The notes under the pieces: generated by a model | The model's input: the letters and a program-made list of their open reading frames with translations, nothing else | Databases searched by the model: none | Told to the model about the DNA's origin: nothing | Shown here: in pieces, positions 6,816 to 15,026 of the stretch | How positions within the stretch are numbered: position 1 is the first letter of the stretch | Layout of the letters: every line of letters begins with the position of its first letter | Assembly (NCBI GenBank): GCA_021791075.1 | Contig: JAJYXH010000049.1 | Location: 1-18,271, forward strand | Direction of reading: 5' to 3' | Source: Microcaldota archaeon | Lineage (GTDB): Archaea; Micrarchaeota; Micrarchaeia; Micrarchaeales; CABMGC01 | Length of the DNA stretch: 18,271 nucleotides | Translations under genes and position numbers: made by a program

Positions 6816-6817
6816 GT

Positions 6818-7981
6818 CTAGTAGAGAATGGCAGGTATGTACATCTCATTGGATGAGAGACCTCCATGCTGTCCCGATACGGGCCTAACCCGCTGGTTAA
6901 GTCCGAGATAGTCGAACATGAACGCGTAGTTCAACTTCGAGAGCATTATATGGGTTCCGAACAGGTGCCTACGATCTTCCGGAACCGTATTTGCACCGAA
7001 TATTCCTGATCGTATCGCCTCTTCCGACTCTATAAGGTATCCGTACTTGCCGTAGGTCTTTGCAAAGCAGTCCTCAAATTGCTTCTCCTTGCCCGGAAGG
7101 ACATCGGCAACCCTGACTCTCTTCTCGCACCACGGCGGCATCGAGAGGAATTTCATTATCTCGCTCTTCGGACCTATGCGTATCATCTCCTTCTCCGTAA
7201 CCACAGTCTGTCCGTGATCTGCAGTTATTACAAGGTCGTAGCCGTTTTTCTTGAGAGACTTTAGCAGTATCCTGTCAATTGAGAGTAACATGCCCTTTAT
7301 CTTCTCCTCGACCTCTTTTGAGCCCGGTGAGTATTCATGTGACATGTGGTCAACCGTATCGTAATAGACGTATATGTAATCATGCTTCCCTTCATCCGTC
7401 AGCCTGCTGAGTTTTACAAGCATGTCGTCGAATGAGATGAATAGAATGCGCTCGCAGCTCATTATAGCCTTTGTTACTGGGCTGTTTATAAATTGTTCAT
7501 CACAAAGCGACGCGAGGTTCTTCTTTGAGGCCAGCCTCTCGATAATCTGCGATCTGGGAAACAGTTCGCACGGATCTATGTTCATCTTTGCATCTGGCTT
7601 GAACATAGGAATCCATTTGAACACATTAACTATGCTTCCGGCCCCCTTCAACGGCATCTCCATGCCGAGTACGCCGTGTTCCGCTGGCGTCATGCCGCTG
7701 TACACGCTTGAGAGGACGTTCGGCGTTATGGTTGGAAAGACCGATGTTATCCTCTTCATCGTGGACTTGGAGAGCAGCTCTGACTTCACTTCGCCTCTGT
7801 CCATTATCCCCTTGATCAGGTTGTATCCGAGGCCATCAATCAGCATAAATACTTTCTTCTGGTTGTCACCGATAAGATCGCCGCTGCCCCTGTCCAACTG
7901 CCTAGAGAGTTCCAGGACTGACTCGCCGTAATCAGGCATAACTAGTCCGTCAGCTTCTAGCTCAGATATGAGTGCAACCAT
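6818..7981 (-). CDS. Alkaline-phosphatase-superfamily phosphodiesterase
   Basis: The 387-aa product matches the type I phosphodiesterase/nucleotide pyrophosphatase fold. Likely two-metal ligands are D49 (MLIDGLG), nucleophile T86 (FPTITPN), D208 and H212 (YYDTVDH), D255-H256 (ITADHG) and the late His of SGQHGG. It should hydrolyse phosphodiester or phosphoanhydride bonds; the substrate is unknown. No signal peptide or membrane helix is apparent, so it is probably cytoplasmic. The ATG at 7981 is chosen because TGATC lies 2 nt before it. The alternative ATG at 8029 overlaps a TATA box (8019-8026) and would add 16 residues. It follows guaA on the same strand, 62 nt after the guaA stop with this start, and may be partly co-transcribed with it. 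Confidence 0.8.
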   Translation of the reverse strand: MVALISELEADGLVMPDYGESVLELSRQLDRGSGDLIGDNQKKVFMLIDGLGYNLIKGIMDRGEVKSELLSKSTMKRITSVFPTITPNVLSSVYSGMTPAEHGVLGMEMPLKGAGSIVNVFKWIPMFKPDAKMNIDPCELFPRSQIIERLASKKNLASLCDEQFINSPVTKAIMSCERILFISFDDMLVKLSRLTDEGKHDYIYVYYDTVDHMSHEYSPGSKEVEEKIKGMLLSIDRILLKSLKKNGYDLVITADHGQTVVTEKEMIRIGPKSEIMKFLSMPPWCEKRVRVADVLPGKEKQFEDCFAKTYGKYGYLIESEEAIRSGIFGANTVPEDRRHLFGTHIMLSKLNYAFMFDYLGLNQRVRPVSGQHGGLSSNEMYIPAILY

Positions 7982-8018
7982 AGGATCAAGCTGGTTGTAG
8001 ATATGTATTCCGAGGAAG

Positions 8019-8026
8019 TATATAAA
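8019..8026 (-). promoter_or_regulatory. TATA box of the phosphodiesterase gene
   Basis: TTTATATA on the minus strand predicts a start near 7997, leaving a leader of about 16 nt before the ATG at 7981. It sits in the gap after guaA, so the gene has its own promoter even if read-through also occurs. Confidence 0.5.
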
Positions 8027-8043
8027 CATTCATAAGAATGCGG

Positions 8044-9588
8044 TCATTCCCATTCTATTGTGGATGGTGGCTTGTTGGTAACGTCGTAGACCACTCTCAC
8101 CACATCGCTTATCTCGTTCGTTATTCTCGTCGAGATCCTCTCAAGGACGTCGTAAGGAATCTTAGAGAAGCTTGCTGTCATCGCATCCTTGCTTCCTATT
8201 GCCCTTATTGCGATTACCGATCCGTACGACCTGGAGTCTCCTTTTACCCCTGTACTCATCGTATCTGTTAGCACCGCAAAATACTGCCAAGGCAGTTCTT
8301 TCATCTCGGACCTCTCCAATTCTTCGGTAACTATGTGGTCTGCCTTCCTTACTATGTCGAGTTTCTTCTCGTCTATATCGCTGATTATCCTTACGGCAAG
8401 GCCTGGGCCCGGAAACGGCTGTCTCCTGATCATCGCTGTTGGGAGACCGAGTTTGGCAGCTACAGCCCTTACTTCGTCCTTATACAGATCTCTCAATGGT
8501 TCCACAACACCCTTGAACTTGATGTCCACAGGGAGCCCCCCCACATTATGGTGCGTCTTTATCACCTTGGATCTCTTCGAGTGCCCCGACTCTATCCTGT
8601 CAGGGTATATGGTTCCCTGTATGAGATAGTCTGCTCCTGACTTTCTTGCCTCCTCCTCGAAGACCCTTATGAACTCCCTCCCTATTATCTTTCTCTTCTG
8701 CTCCGGATCGCTTACCCCCTTCAGGTGTCTCATGAATCTTGACTTTGCCTCAACGCGGATGAATCTCATTCCGAGCTTTTTGGCTATTGCGGTTATCTGA
8801 TCGGACTCGCCTTCCCTCATGAATCCGTGATCGACGAACACCGCTGTCAGGTTCTTCCCCATTGCCTTCGCTGCAATTGCTCCTGCAGTTGTAGAGTCTA
8901 TGCCGCCGCTCAATGCTATTATCGCCTTATTGTTTCCTATGCGCTCCGTTATCTCGTTCACGTACCTGCCTAAGTCATTGGTGACGTTCCAGTCGCGTTT
9001 TACATGACAGATTCCAAAGATGAAGTTGTTCAGTATCAGCCCTCCATTCGGCGTGTGCATGACCTCCGGATGCCACTGTACGCCATAAATCTTACCCTTC
9101 TCATCACCAAAGGCCGCGACCGGACAGTTAGGGGTCGATGCAAGTATCTTGGCACTCTTTGGGGCCTTGATGACGGTATCACCGTGGCTCATCCAGACCT
9201 GTTCCTTCCCTCTCGATCCCTTAAAGAGATCCGATCTGCTATTGACGTTCGCCTGAGCAATCCCGTACTCCATCTTCTTGGCCGGAACGACCCTTCCGGA
9301 CATGGAGCTGGCGAGCAGTTGATGTCCATAGCATATTCCGAGTATTGGTATCCCGCTCTCTATTACTCCCCTGTCAAGCCGCGGCGCTCCCTTCTCATAT
9401 ATGCTTGAGGGTCCGCCAGAGAGTATTATGCCCTTGACGTTAAGCCTGGACCGTATCCCGTTCAGTTCCTGCTTTGATATCTCTCCTGAGACGATCTCGG
9501 AATATACATTGCTCTCCCTTACCCTCCTGGCTATCAGGTGGCAGTATTGACCCCCGAAATCAAAAACCAGTATGGAATCCTGCATCAT
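8044..9588 (-). CDS. guaA: GMP synthase (glutamine-hydrolysing), fused two-domain form
   Basis: This 514-aa enzyme converts XMP, ATP and glutamine to GMP, the last step of guanine nucleotide synthesis. The N-terminal class I amidotransferase domain has C86 (GICYGHQ) with H173 and E175 (WHPEV). The ATP-pyrophosphatase domain begins with the P-loop SGGIDS (227-232). The C-terminal dimerisation domain carries QPFPGPGLAVR and ends in the typical KPPSTIEWE. Many euryarchaea make the two parts as separate subunits, whereas here they are fused. The ATG at 9588 lies about 26 bp from a TATA box, so the mRNA is probably leaderless. It is divergent from the zinc mini-protein gene. Confidence 0.96.
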   Translation of the reverse strand: MMQDSILVFDFGGQYCHLIARRVRESNVYSEIVSGEISKQELNGIRSRLNVKGIILSGGPSSIYEKGAPRLDRGVIESGIPILGICYGHQLLASSMSGRVVPAKKMEYGIAQANVNSRSDLFKGSRGKEQVWMSHGDTVIKAPKSAKILASTPNCPVAAFGDEKGKIYGVQWHPEVMHTPNGGLILNNFIFGICHVKRDWNVTNDLGRYVNEITERIGNNKAIIALSGGIDSTTAGAIAAKAMGKNLTAVFVDHGFMREGESDQITAIAKKLGMRFIRVEAKSRFMRHLKGVSDPEQKRKIIGREFIRVFEEEARKSGADYLIQGTIYPDRIESGHSKRSKVIKTHHNVGGLPVDIKFKGVVEPLRDLYKDEVRAVAAKLGLPTAMIRRQPFPGPGLAVRIISDIDEKKLDIVRKADHIVTEELERSEMKELPWQYFAVLTDTMSTGVKGDSRSYGSVIAIRAIGSKDAMTASFSKIPYDVLERISTRITNEISDVVRVVYDVTNKPPSTIEWE

Positions 9589-9610
9589 GTACTTCCTTTG
9601 ACGGATCAGC

Positions 9611-9617
9611 TATATAT
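9611..9617 (-). promoter_or_regulatory. TATA box of guaA (leaderless)
   Basis: TATATAT is centred about 26 bp upstream of the guaA ATG, placing the transcription start at the start codon. It is about 45 bp from the oppositely directed TATA box of the zinc-protein gene. Confidence 0.65.
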
Positions 9618-9659
9618 CCTTTTCTGGATTGGGGTCAAAACGGCTGACAACAGATGATT

Positions 9660-9667
9660 TTTATATC
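9660..9667 (+). promoter_or_regulatory. TATA box of the zinc mini-protein gene
   Basis: TTTATATC predicts a start near 9689 and a leader of about 20 nt, which carries GTGATC just before the ATG at 9709. Confidence 0.5.
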
Positions 9668-9708
9668 TTGCCCTACCAAATGGAAAGCAATTCTATAACT
9701 GTGATCCT

Positions 9709-9903
9709 ATGCTATGCGAGAGATGCAGTGCCGAGATATATAAGCATGATCTATGCCGGTACTGCAACAGGAAGATATGCAACAACTGCATCAAGAGCTC
9801 CAGGAGGGTCAGCAAGACGCAGAGGATAGTGATCTGCAAGGACTGCTGGTCTGTCATGAAGAGGAGAAAGGCCTTCAAGTCAATGTCGAAGGATCAGGGC
9901 TGA
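9709..9903 (+). CDS. Four-CxxC zinc-binding mini-protein (64 aa)
   Basis: The product has four CxxC knuckles: C3/C6, C16/C19, C24/C27 and C43/C46. The spacing is that of a compact two-zinc cross-brace or FYVE/B-box-like finger. A basic tail follows (KRRKAFKSMSKDQG), which suggests RNA or protein binding. I do not recognise a named family. GTGATC, complementary to the archaeal 16S tail, ends 2 nt before the ATG. It is divergent from guaA, and its stop TGA is fused with the opposing ileS stop in one TGATCA palindrome. The dense cysteine pattern makes a real gene very likely. Confidence 0.8.
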   Translation: MLCERCSAEIYKHDLCRYCNRKICNNCIKSSRRVSKTQRIVICKDCWSVMKRRKAFKSMSKDQG

Positions 9904-12900
9904 TCATACCTTCCTCACGTATATTCTGATTGTTTCATCCTCCAGCTCAAGCTCCGTGGCCTGGGCCTGCGGATCCGTACCTTCTTTTACCTCTACCGCG
10001 TTAACATCTTCTGATATCTTCTTGCAGTTGGCGCCTATTATAGATGAGATGTCTGGCGGCGATTGGTAGAGGAGTGTTATCTTGTCCGACTTCTTAAGAA
10101 GAAGACCTTTTCTTGCAAGTTGCACGCCCCTCTCAAACTCCCTCGTTATCGCCTCCTCCCGAAGCTCCTTGCTTATCTCCTTGTCCACGTAGGCGATACC
10201 GCACTTGAAGTTAACAGCATTCTCCTTCTCCGCCTTCCTTATCACGGTGAAGTGGCCATTGTTAACCGCGAACGTGCCCTTGTCAGTATGAAGCTGGTAG
10301 TGGCCCGCCTTCTCTATCTCCTTGAGCATGGTATCAGGATCAGCCTTCTTCAGTCCCTCAGCCACCGCAGATGCATTTCCCTTGAACTCCGGACCCAGCT
10401 TCTGGAATGCCGGCCTCACCTCAAGGTCTGCCTTCTGCATCACCTTGACATCAAGCTTCTTGATATTTATGTAGTCCTCTATCAGATTCGAGAGCTTTAC
10501 GAGGGAGTCGTAGAACTTCTGGTCCGTAACCTCGAGATGCGCGGCCATGAGAGGCTGCCTGAGCTTCAATCCTTCCTTCTCCCTGCTGTAGAGCAGAGCG
10601 GTTATGGCTGCAAGAGCGCTATCGAAGTCCTCCAGAAGTCCCGGGTCATCTGCCTTCTTGTCATATCCGGGCCATGACTCGAGTGTTATGCTCTTCATCT
10701 CTCCGTAGTTGTCTAGATATATTCTCTCAGCTGCAAATGGCGTGTATGGAGAGATGAGCAGGAGTGTCTTGTAGAGCAGATGGTTTATCAGGTCGAGAAT
10801 AAGTCGCGCCTTTTTCTTGTCTGCGTAGAGCAGCTTCTTCTTTGCCATACGCAGGTAGAACCTGCTGAGATCCTCTATTATGAACCCCTTTATGGCCCCT
10901 GCTCCCTTGTGTATCTCATAATTGTCCATGTAATTAGTAACCTCTTTTATTGTGGAGTTCATCTTCAGGTATATCCATCTCTCCTCAGGATCGAGACTCG
11001 CGATCTTGAATGACTTCTTGAGTCTCTTTGATCTGTAACCGACGGCATCAGAGTAGTAGTTGTGGAGATTTGCTATGTTGTAGAGAAGCCTTACTGCCTT
11101 GTTCGCATCGTTTATCTTCTCGATGCTGAACGTGATGTCGAGTTGCGGCACGTGCGATGTGCACCAGAGCCTGAAGGAGTCGGCTGTAGCTGACTTAAGG
11201 ACATCGGAAAGAGGCACATAGTTGCCGAGCTTCTTGTGCATCTCCCTCCCGTCAGAGCCCAGCATCATTCCATCTATCCCGACGTGCTTGAACGGGCTCT
11301 TACCATTGATCATGGTTCCCATCTTCAGCTGGTACGAGAACCATCCCCTGAGCTGGTCTACGCCCTCAAGGATGAAGTCCACAGGGAAGAGAGAGTCGAA
11401 CTGCTCCTGCGTCAGGCTGGCCCTGTAGGCAACGCTCGAGTCGAACCATACGTCAAGTACGTCGTTTATCCTCTTCATCTCCTTGCCGCATGCCATGCAT
11501 CTCAGTCTTATCCTGTCAACATTATCCCTGTGCAGGTCATCGAGCGATGCTACATAGGCTCTGTCTGTAGCATTCTCCTGCAACTCGACCAGTGAGCCTA
11601 TCACCTTCCGTTCTCCGCACTCGCAGATCCATATCGGTATCGGGGTTCCCCAGTACCTCTGCCTTGATATGGTCCAGTCCGGAGATCCCTGGAGTATCTC
11701 CTCCTGCCACTTGCTCGCCTCTGGCGGATGCCATGATACCTTCCTGTTCTCGTTTATCAGGCGTCTCTTGACCTTCTGTATGTTTATGAACCACTGCTCC
11801 GTAGCGATGTATATCAGCTTTGTATCGCATCTCCAGCAATGGGGATAGCTGTGGGTTACCGAGGCATGATGCAGTAATGATCCCGAGGCCTTCAGGTCCG
11901 CCAGTACCGCCTTGTTAGCCTGTTCGGGGACTATAAGGCCCGCATATTTCCCAGCCTCGCTCGTGTACTCGCCCTGCTCCCCGACCGGAGAGAATATCGG
12001 TATCTTCTCCCTCTTTCCTACAAGATAGTCATCAAGCCCGTGGCCAGGCGCGATATGGACAAGTCCGCTTCCCTCGCTGATTGTGACTAGTTCCTCTGCC
12101 ATTACGACCTTGTGGTACTTCCTGAACTCCTTCTGCTTCTCCACTGCAGCCTCAAGCGGGCTTGTGTATTGGAGACCCGCAAGTTCGCTCCCATAAAACT
12201 CGCTCTCTACGACCGTGCTCTCGTTTAATGCACTTGAGACGAAGTCCTGCCTGCCCTTTGCAAATATCAGTCTCTTGTCACCGATCTTTGCGATGACGTA
12301 GAGCTCCTTAGGATTTGCGGCAACTGCCATATTCGCTGGAAGTGTCCATGGGGTCGTGGTCCATATGAGCAGGTATGCATCGCCCTTGATCTCTACCTTT
12401 GACTTCGACATGGCCCCGTTAACCCTGAATGCGACAAGTACGGATGGGTCGTTGTCTTCCTTATACTCGAGCTCCATGCTTCCCTGCGATACCGCGGTCT
12501 GGCAGCTCTTGCAGTAGGTTGTCGCACGCAGTTGTTTGTAGACAAGGCCCTTGTCGTATATCTTCTTGAAGAACTGCCACTCTATCTCCATGTAGGACTT
12601 TGTTGAGGGCACATAGGGATTCGAGAAGTCCAGAGACATCCCGAATCTCCTGTAGTCCGAGTCCATCCTGCCCATGTAAGAGCTGACATACTCCTTGCAG
12701 CTCCTGATGAATGCCCCGATCCCTATCTTTGTCTCTATCTCCTTCTTTGTCGCCACCTTCAGGTTTGCCTCGACCTTCTTCTCTATTGGAAGGCCGTGGA
12801 CGTCGTACCCCGCCCTTGCGTAGACATCGAACCCGCGCAGCCTCTTGTACCTGAGGATCACGTCCTTCATAGACTTGACCCACATCTGCCCGGGGTGGAG

Positions 12901-13038
12901 GTCTCCGCTGACAAAAGGAGGGCCGTCAAGGAAGTAGAACTTCTTCTTTCCGCGGTTCTTCTCGGTTACCAGCTCTGGTATCTTGTTCTCGACCCAATAC
13001 CTTAGAATCTCCTCCTCGTTCTTGTTTAGATCAGTCAT
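9904..13038 (-). CDS. ileS: Isoleucyl-tRNA synthetase
   Basis: This 1,044-aa class I synthetase charges tRNA-Ile. The HIGH-equivalent is HPGQ (48-51, in GPPFVSGDLHPGQ). The CP1 editing domain carries TTTPWTLPANMAVAANP and VHIAPGHGLDDY. The Trp-containing SRQRYWGTPIPIW and DVWFDSS motifs are typical. A Cys cluster (CECGE...CMACGKE) probably binds zinc. The KMSKS loop reads EMHKKLGN (about 599-606), a divergent form. The tail is the anticodon-binding and C-terminal region of the type-2 (archaeal/eukaryotic) enzymes. Length is normal. The start is supported by complete N-terminal alignment; a weak AATTAAAG box lies about 22 bp upstream. It is convergent with the zinc mini-protein gene, with no gap. 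Confidence 0.96.
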   Translation of the reverse strand: MTDLNKNEEEILRYWVENKIPELVTEKNRGKKKFYFLDGPPFVSGDLHPGQMWVKSMKDVILRYKRLRGFDVYARAGYDVHGLPIEKKVEANLKVATKKEIETKIGIGAFIRSCKEYVSSYMGRMDSDYRRFGMSLDFSNPYVPSTKSYMEIEWQFFKKIYDKGLVYKQLRATTYCKSCQTAVSQGSMELEYKEDNDPSVLVAFRVNGAMSKSKVEIKGDAYLLIWTTTPWTLPANMAVAANPKELYVIAKIGDKRLIFAKGRQDFVSSALNESTVVESEFYGSELAGLQYTSPLEAAVEKQKEFRKYHKVVMAEELVTISEGSGLVHIAPGHGLDDYLVGKREKIPIFSPVGEQGEYTSEAGKYAGLIVPEQANKAVLADLKASGSLLHHASVTHSYPHCWRCDTKLIYIATEQWFINIQKVKRRLINENRKVSWHPPEASKWQEEILQGSPDWTISRQRYWGTPIPIWICECGERKVIGSLVELQENATDRAYVASLDDLHRDNVDRIRLRCMACGKEMKRINDVLDVWFDSSVAYRASLTQEQFDSLFPVDFILEGVDQLRGWFSYQLKMGTMINGKSPFKHVGIDGMMLGSDGREMHKKLGNYVPLSDVLKSATADSFRLWCTSHVPQLDITFSIEKINDANKAVRLLYNIANLHNYYSDAVGYRSKRLKKSFKIASLDPEERWIYLKMNSTIKEVTNYMDNYEIHKGAGAIKGFIIEDLSRFYLRMAKKKLLYADKKKARLILDLINHLLYKTLLLISPYTPFAAERIYLDNYGEMKSITLESWPGYDKKADDPGLLEDFDSALAAITALLYSREKEGLKLRQPLMAAHLEVTDQKFYDSLVKLSNLIEDYINIKKLDVKVMQKADLEVRPAFQKLGPEFKGNASAVAEGLKKADPDTMLKEIEKAGHYQLHTDKGTFAVNNGHFTVIRKAEKENAVNFKCGIAYVDKEISKELREEAITREFERGVQLARKGLLLKKSDKITLLYQSPPDISSIIGANCKKISEDVNAVEVKEGTDPQAQATELELEDETIRIYVRKV

Positions 13039-13054
13039 GCTAACACGGGCCGGG

Positions 13055-13064
13055 CTTTAATTGC
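13055..13064 (-). promoter_or_regulatory. Weak TATA-like box of ileS
   Basis: GCAATTAAAG is centred about 22 bp upstream of the ileS ATG. The match is poor, but it is the only candidate at leaderless spacing. Confidence 0.3.
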
Positions 13065-13094
13065 AAGTCAACAAATAGAGTATAGTAATAAGCT

Positions 13095-13104
13095 CTTAAA
13101 TATA
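13095..13104 (+). promoter_or_regulatory. TATA box of the CDP-alcohol transferase/DUF192 operon
   Basis: CTTAAATATA predicts a start near 13124, directly in front of an SD-like GGAG (13125-13128) that is 6 nt from the ATG at 13135. Confidence 0.6.
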
Positions 13105-13134
13105 TGTGGATAACAATAGAAAGCGGAGAGATGA

Positions 13135-13770
13135 ATGAGAGCTGCAGACGCGACAACGTACTTCAGGGTAGCACTTGGCATATTCGCGGCCTATCTTGTC
13201 ATAATCAGGCAGAACCCGGTCCTGATAATGCTCCTTATAGCCATTACCATGGCCCTTGATGCGGCGGACGGATATCTTGCGGTCTGGGAGGCAAGCGGAC
13301 GCAAGGTCTCGCTATCTTACTACCTAAGATCCGCAGCAGGAAATGCAAGGTACGCAAAGCGCATAAAGGAGATCAAGCAGAAGGTCTCGAGGTCGGCAAA
13401 GTTCGGCCCGAGAATAGACGTTGCAGGAGACAGGGTGGTCGAGTACGTCTTCTGGATAGTCTACTCTTTCGTCAATGTAATACCGCTCTTTGTCCTGATA
13501 ATAATCGTGATAAGGCACTCCTTTGTGGATGCATTCATGGCTGCCCGAGGCACTTCATCGAAGATGAAGACGAGGTTTGCAAAGATCGTATACTCTTCAA
13601 ATCTCTGGAGAAGCGGGATAAACGTGGTCAAGTTCCTTACATTCTCATACCTGGCATTCATCTATGTCTGGGGATGGCCGATCTGGATCGGATACGTACT
13701 AGTTGCGGTGCTAGTGACTTACATACTGCTAAGGGGGGCAGCGGAGATATACGAGAGCACTAGGGAGTAA
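13135..13770 (+). CDS. CDP-alcohol phosphatidyltransferase family membrane enzyme
   Basis: The 211-aa protein has about five or six hydrophobic helices and the metal-binding signature of the family, split in two. D42-x2-D45-G46-x2-A49 ends the second helix and G91-x3-D95-x3-D99 starts the third. The family pattern has R after the Ala and 8 residues before the Gly. Here the R is V50, and 40 residues (51-90), very basic, lie between, an insertion of about 32. The enzyme should join a CDP-activated lipid or polyol phosphate to an alcohol in membrane lipid synthesis. Archaetidylserine- or archaetidylinositol-phosphate-synthase-like roles are possible, and the donor is not resolved. The DUF192 gene starts 1 nt after its stop. 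Confidence 0.8.
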   Translation: MRAADATTYFRVALGIFAAYLVIIRQNPVLIMLLIAITMALDAADGYLAVWEASGRKVSLSYYLRSAAGNARYAKRIKEIKQKVSRSAKFGPRIDVAGDRVVEYVFWIVYSFVNVIPLFVLIIIVIRHSFVDAFMAARGTSSKMKTRFAKIVYSSNLWRSGINVVKFLTFSYLAFIYVWGWPIWIGYVLVAVLVTYILLRGAAEIYESTRE

Positions 13771-13771
13771 C

Positions 13772-14185
13772 ATGGTACTTCCCTGGCTTCTCTACAAGAT
13801 GACTCATTTCAAATCTAAGATCATCGCGTATAAGGGCAAAACGATAAGGATCCTGATTGCCGACAACTTTGCGAGGCAGTTAGTAGGGTTAATGTACAGA
13901 CAGGGCATTGGAAGTGATGAAGGAATGCTCTTTATCTTTGGAAGGGAGTCGAGATGGGGGATCTGGATGCAGAACATGAAGTTCCCAATAGACATAGTAT
14001 GGCTTGACAGGAACGGTGCGGTTGTGGATATCAAGAGACATGCATGTCCATGCAGGTCGGTCTTTGAATGCGAGACGTACAGGCCAAGGTTCGCTTCCAA
14101 ATACGTACTAGAATTGGCAGCGGGTGGGGCAAAGGCATACGGAATTGTGATTGGAGGGCGAGTAGACCTAAAGTCCGCATTCTAG
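13772..14185 (+). CDS. DUF192 family protein
   Basis: The 137-aa product carries the DUF192 hallmarks: GLMYR (39-43), GMLFIF (51-56) and WMQNMKFPIDIVWLD (65-79), followed by a strand pair (GAVVDIKRHACPC). This small beta-barrel family has no settled function. Many bacterial members carry a signal peptide; here the short hydrophobic start (MVLPWLLYKM) is weak for one. GGAG (13763-13766) in the end of the upstream gene serves the ATG at 13772, so translation is coupled to the CDP-alcohol transferase. That linkage hints at a membrane or envelope role, which is inference. It ends 4 nt from the convergent ZIP gene. Confidence 0.85.
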   Translation: MVLPWLLYKMTHFKSKIIAYKGKTIRILIADNFARQLVGLMYRQGIGSDEGMLFIFGRESRWGIWMQNMKFPIDIVWLDRNGAVVDIKRHACPCRSVFECETYRPRFASKYVLELAAGGAKAYGIVIGGRVDLKSAF

Positions 14186-14189
14186 ATAT

Positions 14190-14954
14190 CTACGCAAGAA
14201 CCAGATAATTCACAATGAATGCGGCAACAAAACCCACAAGTATGCCCGAATACGTCAGCCACATCATGTGGTCCATCTCTTTCTTGTCCTGCACCCTGCT
14301 CCGGGCTATGTTCACGTGGAAGAGCACGAGTACAACGTAGAGTATCGCTGCGCTTGCAAGAGCGTCGAAGAAGACAATGAACATATTCGAGAAGAATACG
14401 AGCCCGATAAGTGTGCCTATGATCGTAGGAATACCACCTATGAGGAAGGCTCCTGCGACAAACTTCTTCTCCATCTTCTGCCTTGACCCGACAAGTGGCA
14501 TCGCTATTGGAAACCCTTCAGTGACGTTCTGAAGCGTGAATCCCACTACGGAGAGAGTGTATATTGGCAAAAGACCTGCGGCGCCGGCAGAACCGAAGAC
14601 AAGACCCTCGGTGAGATTCTGGAAGCCTATCCCTATTGCGGCAAGGACCGATGTCCTCTTCGGATTCTCTTCAGGATCTCTGCTGCCCTTTGGCAGTATG
14701 AAGAATAGGAAGGAGAGCGCGAAACTAACGATGAACAGTATCTCGATTGGCGATGTTATGGTTGCGTTTCCGAATATTCCAGCAACATCGCCATATATAT
14801 CGATCAGCAGAAAGACGAGAATGCCTACTGCAAAGGCATTGTAGAAGAGCATACGCCTGAGACTGATGTTCTTGCGGAAGACTATCGGCATAGAGAGGAA
14901 GACAGAGAGCCCCATTACTACCGAGAGTGCGATAGTTAAGTAAGAGTTTATCAT
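14190..14954 (-). CDS. ZIP-family metal transporter
   Basis: The 254-aa, strongly hydrophobic protein has about eight membrane helices. The fourth carries FQNLTEG (Q112, N113, E116) and the fifth carries LQNVTEGFPIAMP (Q142, N143, E146). These match the two metal-binding helices of ZIP proteins (HNxPEG and QDxPEG in the bacterial structure). The TM4 His is Gln here, so one normal ligand is missing. A hydrophilic loop (KGSRDPEENPKRTS, 89-102) sits before TM4, shorter than in eukaryotic ZIPs and without the usual His. It probably imports a divalent metal such as Zn, Fe or Mn; specificity may be altered. The ATG lies about 23 bp from a TATTAATC box. Confidence 0.82.
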   Translation of the reverse strand: MINSYLTIALSVVMGLSVFLSMPIVFRKNISLRRMLFYNAFAVGILVFLLIDIYGDVAGIFGNATITSPIEILFIVSFALSFLFFILPKGSRDPEENPKRTSVLAAIGIGFQNLTEGLVFGSAGAAGLLPIYTLSVVGFTLQNVTEGFPIAMPLVGSRQKMEKKFVAGAFLIGGIPTIIGTLIGLVFFSNMFIVFFDALASAAILYVVLVLFHVNIARSRVQDKKEMDHMMWLTYSGILVGFVAAFIVNYLVLA

Positions 14955-14972
14955 TATTTCACATTGGAGGTC

Positions 14973-14980
14973 GATTAATA
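14973..14980 (-). promoter_or_regulatory. TATA-like box of the ZIP transporter gene
   Basis: TATTAATC is centred about 23 bp upstream of the ATG at 14954, near leaderless spacing. A second box, TTATAAAG (15043-15050, minus), would give a leader of about 70 nt. Between them lies the inverted repeat ATCTCA...TGAGAT. Confidence 0.4.
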
Positions 14981-14994
14981 GTCCTGATTACTTG

Positions 14995-15026
14995 ATCTCA
15001 GTTCATTTCACAAAAGTTCTTGAGAT
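14995..15026. repeat. 6-bp inverted repeat upstream of the ZIP gene
   Basis: ATCTCA (14995-15000) and TGAGAT (15021-15026) form a palindrome with a 20-nt spacer. ATTTCACA also occurs twice nearby (14956-14963 and 15005-15012). They could be operator sites for a metal-responsive regulator, but are short enough to arise by chance. Confidence 0.4.
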
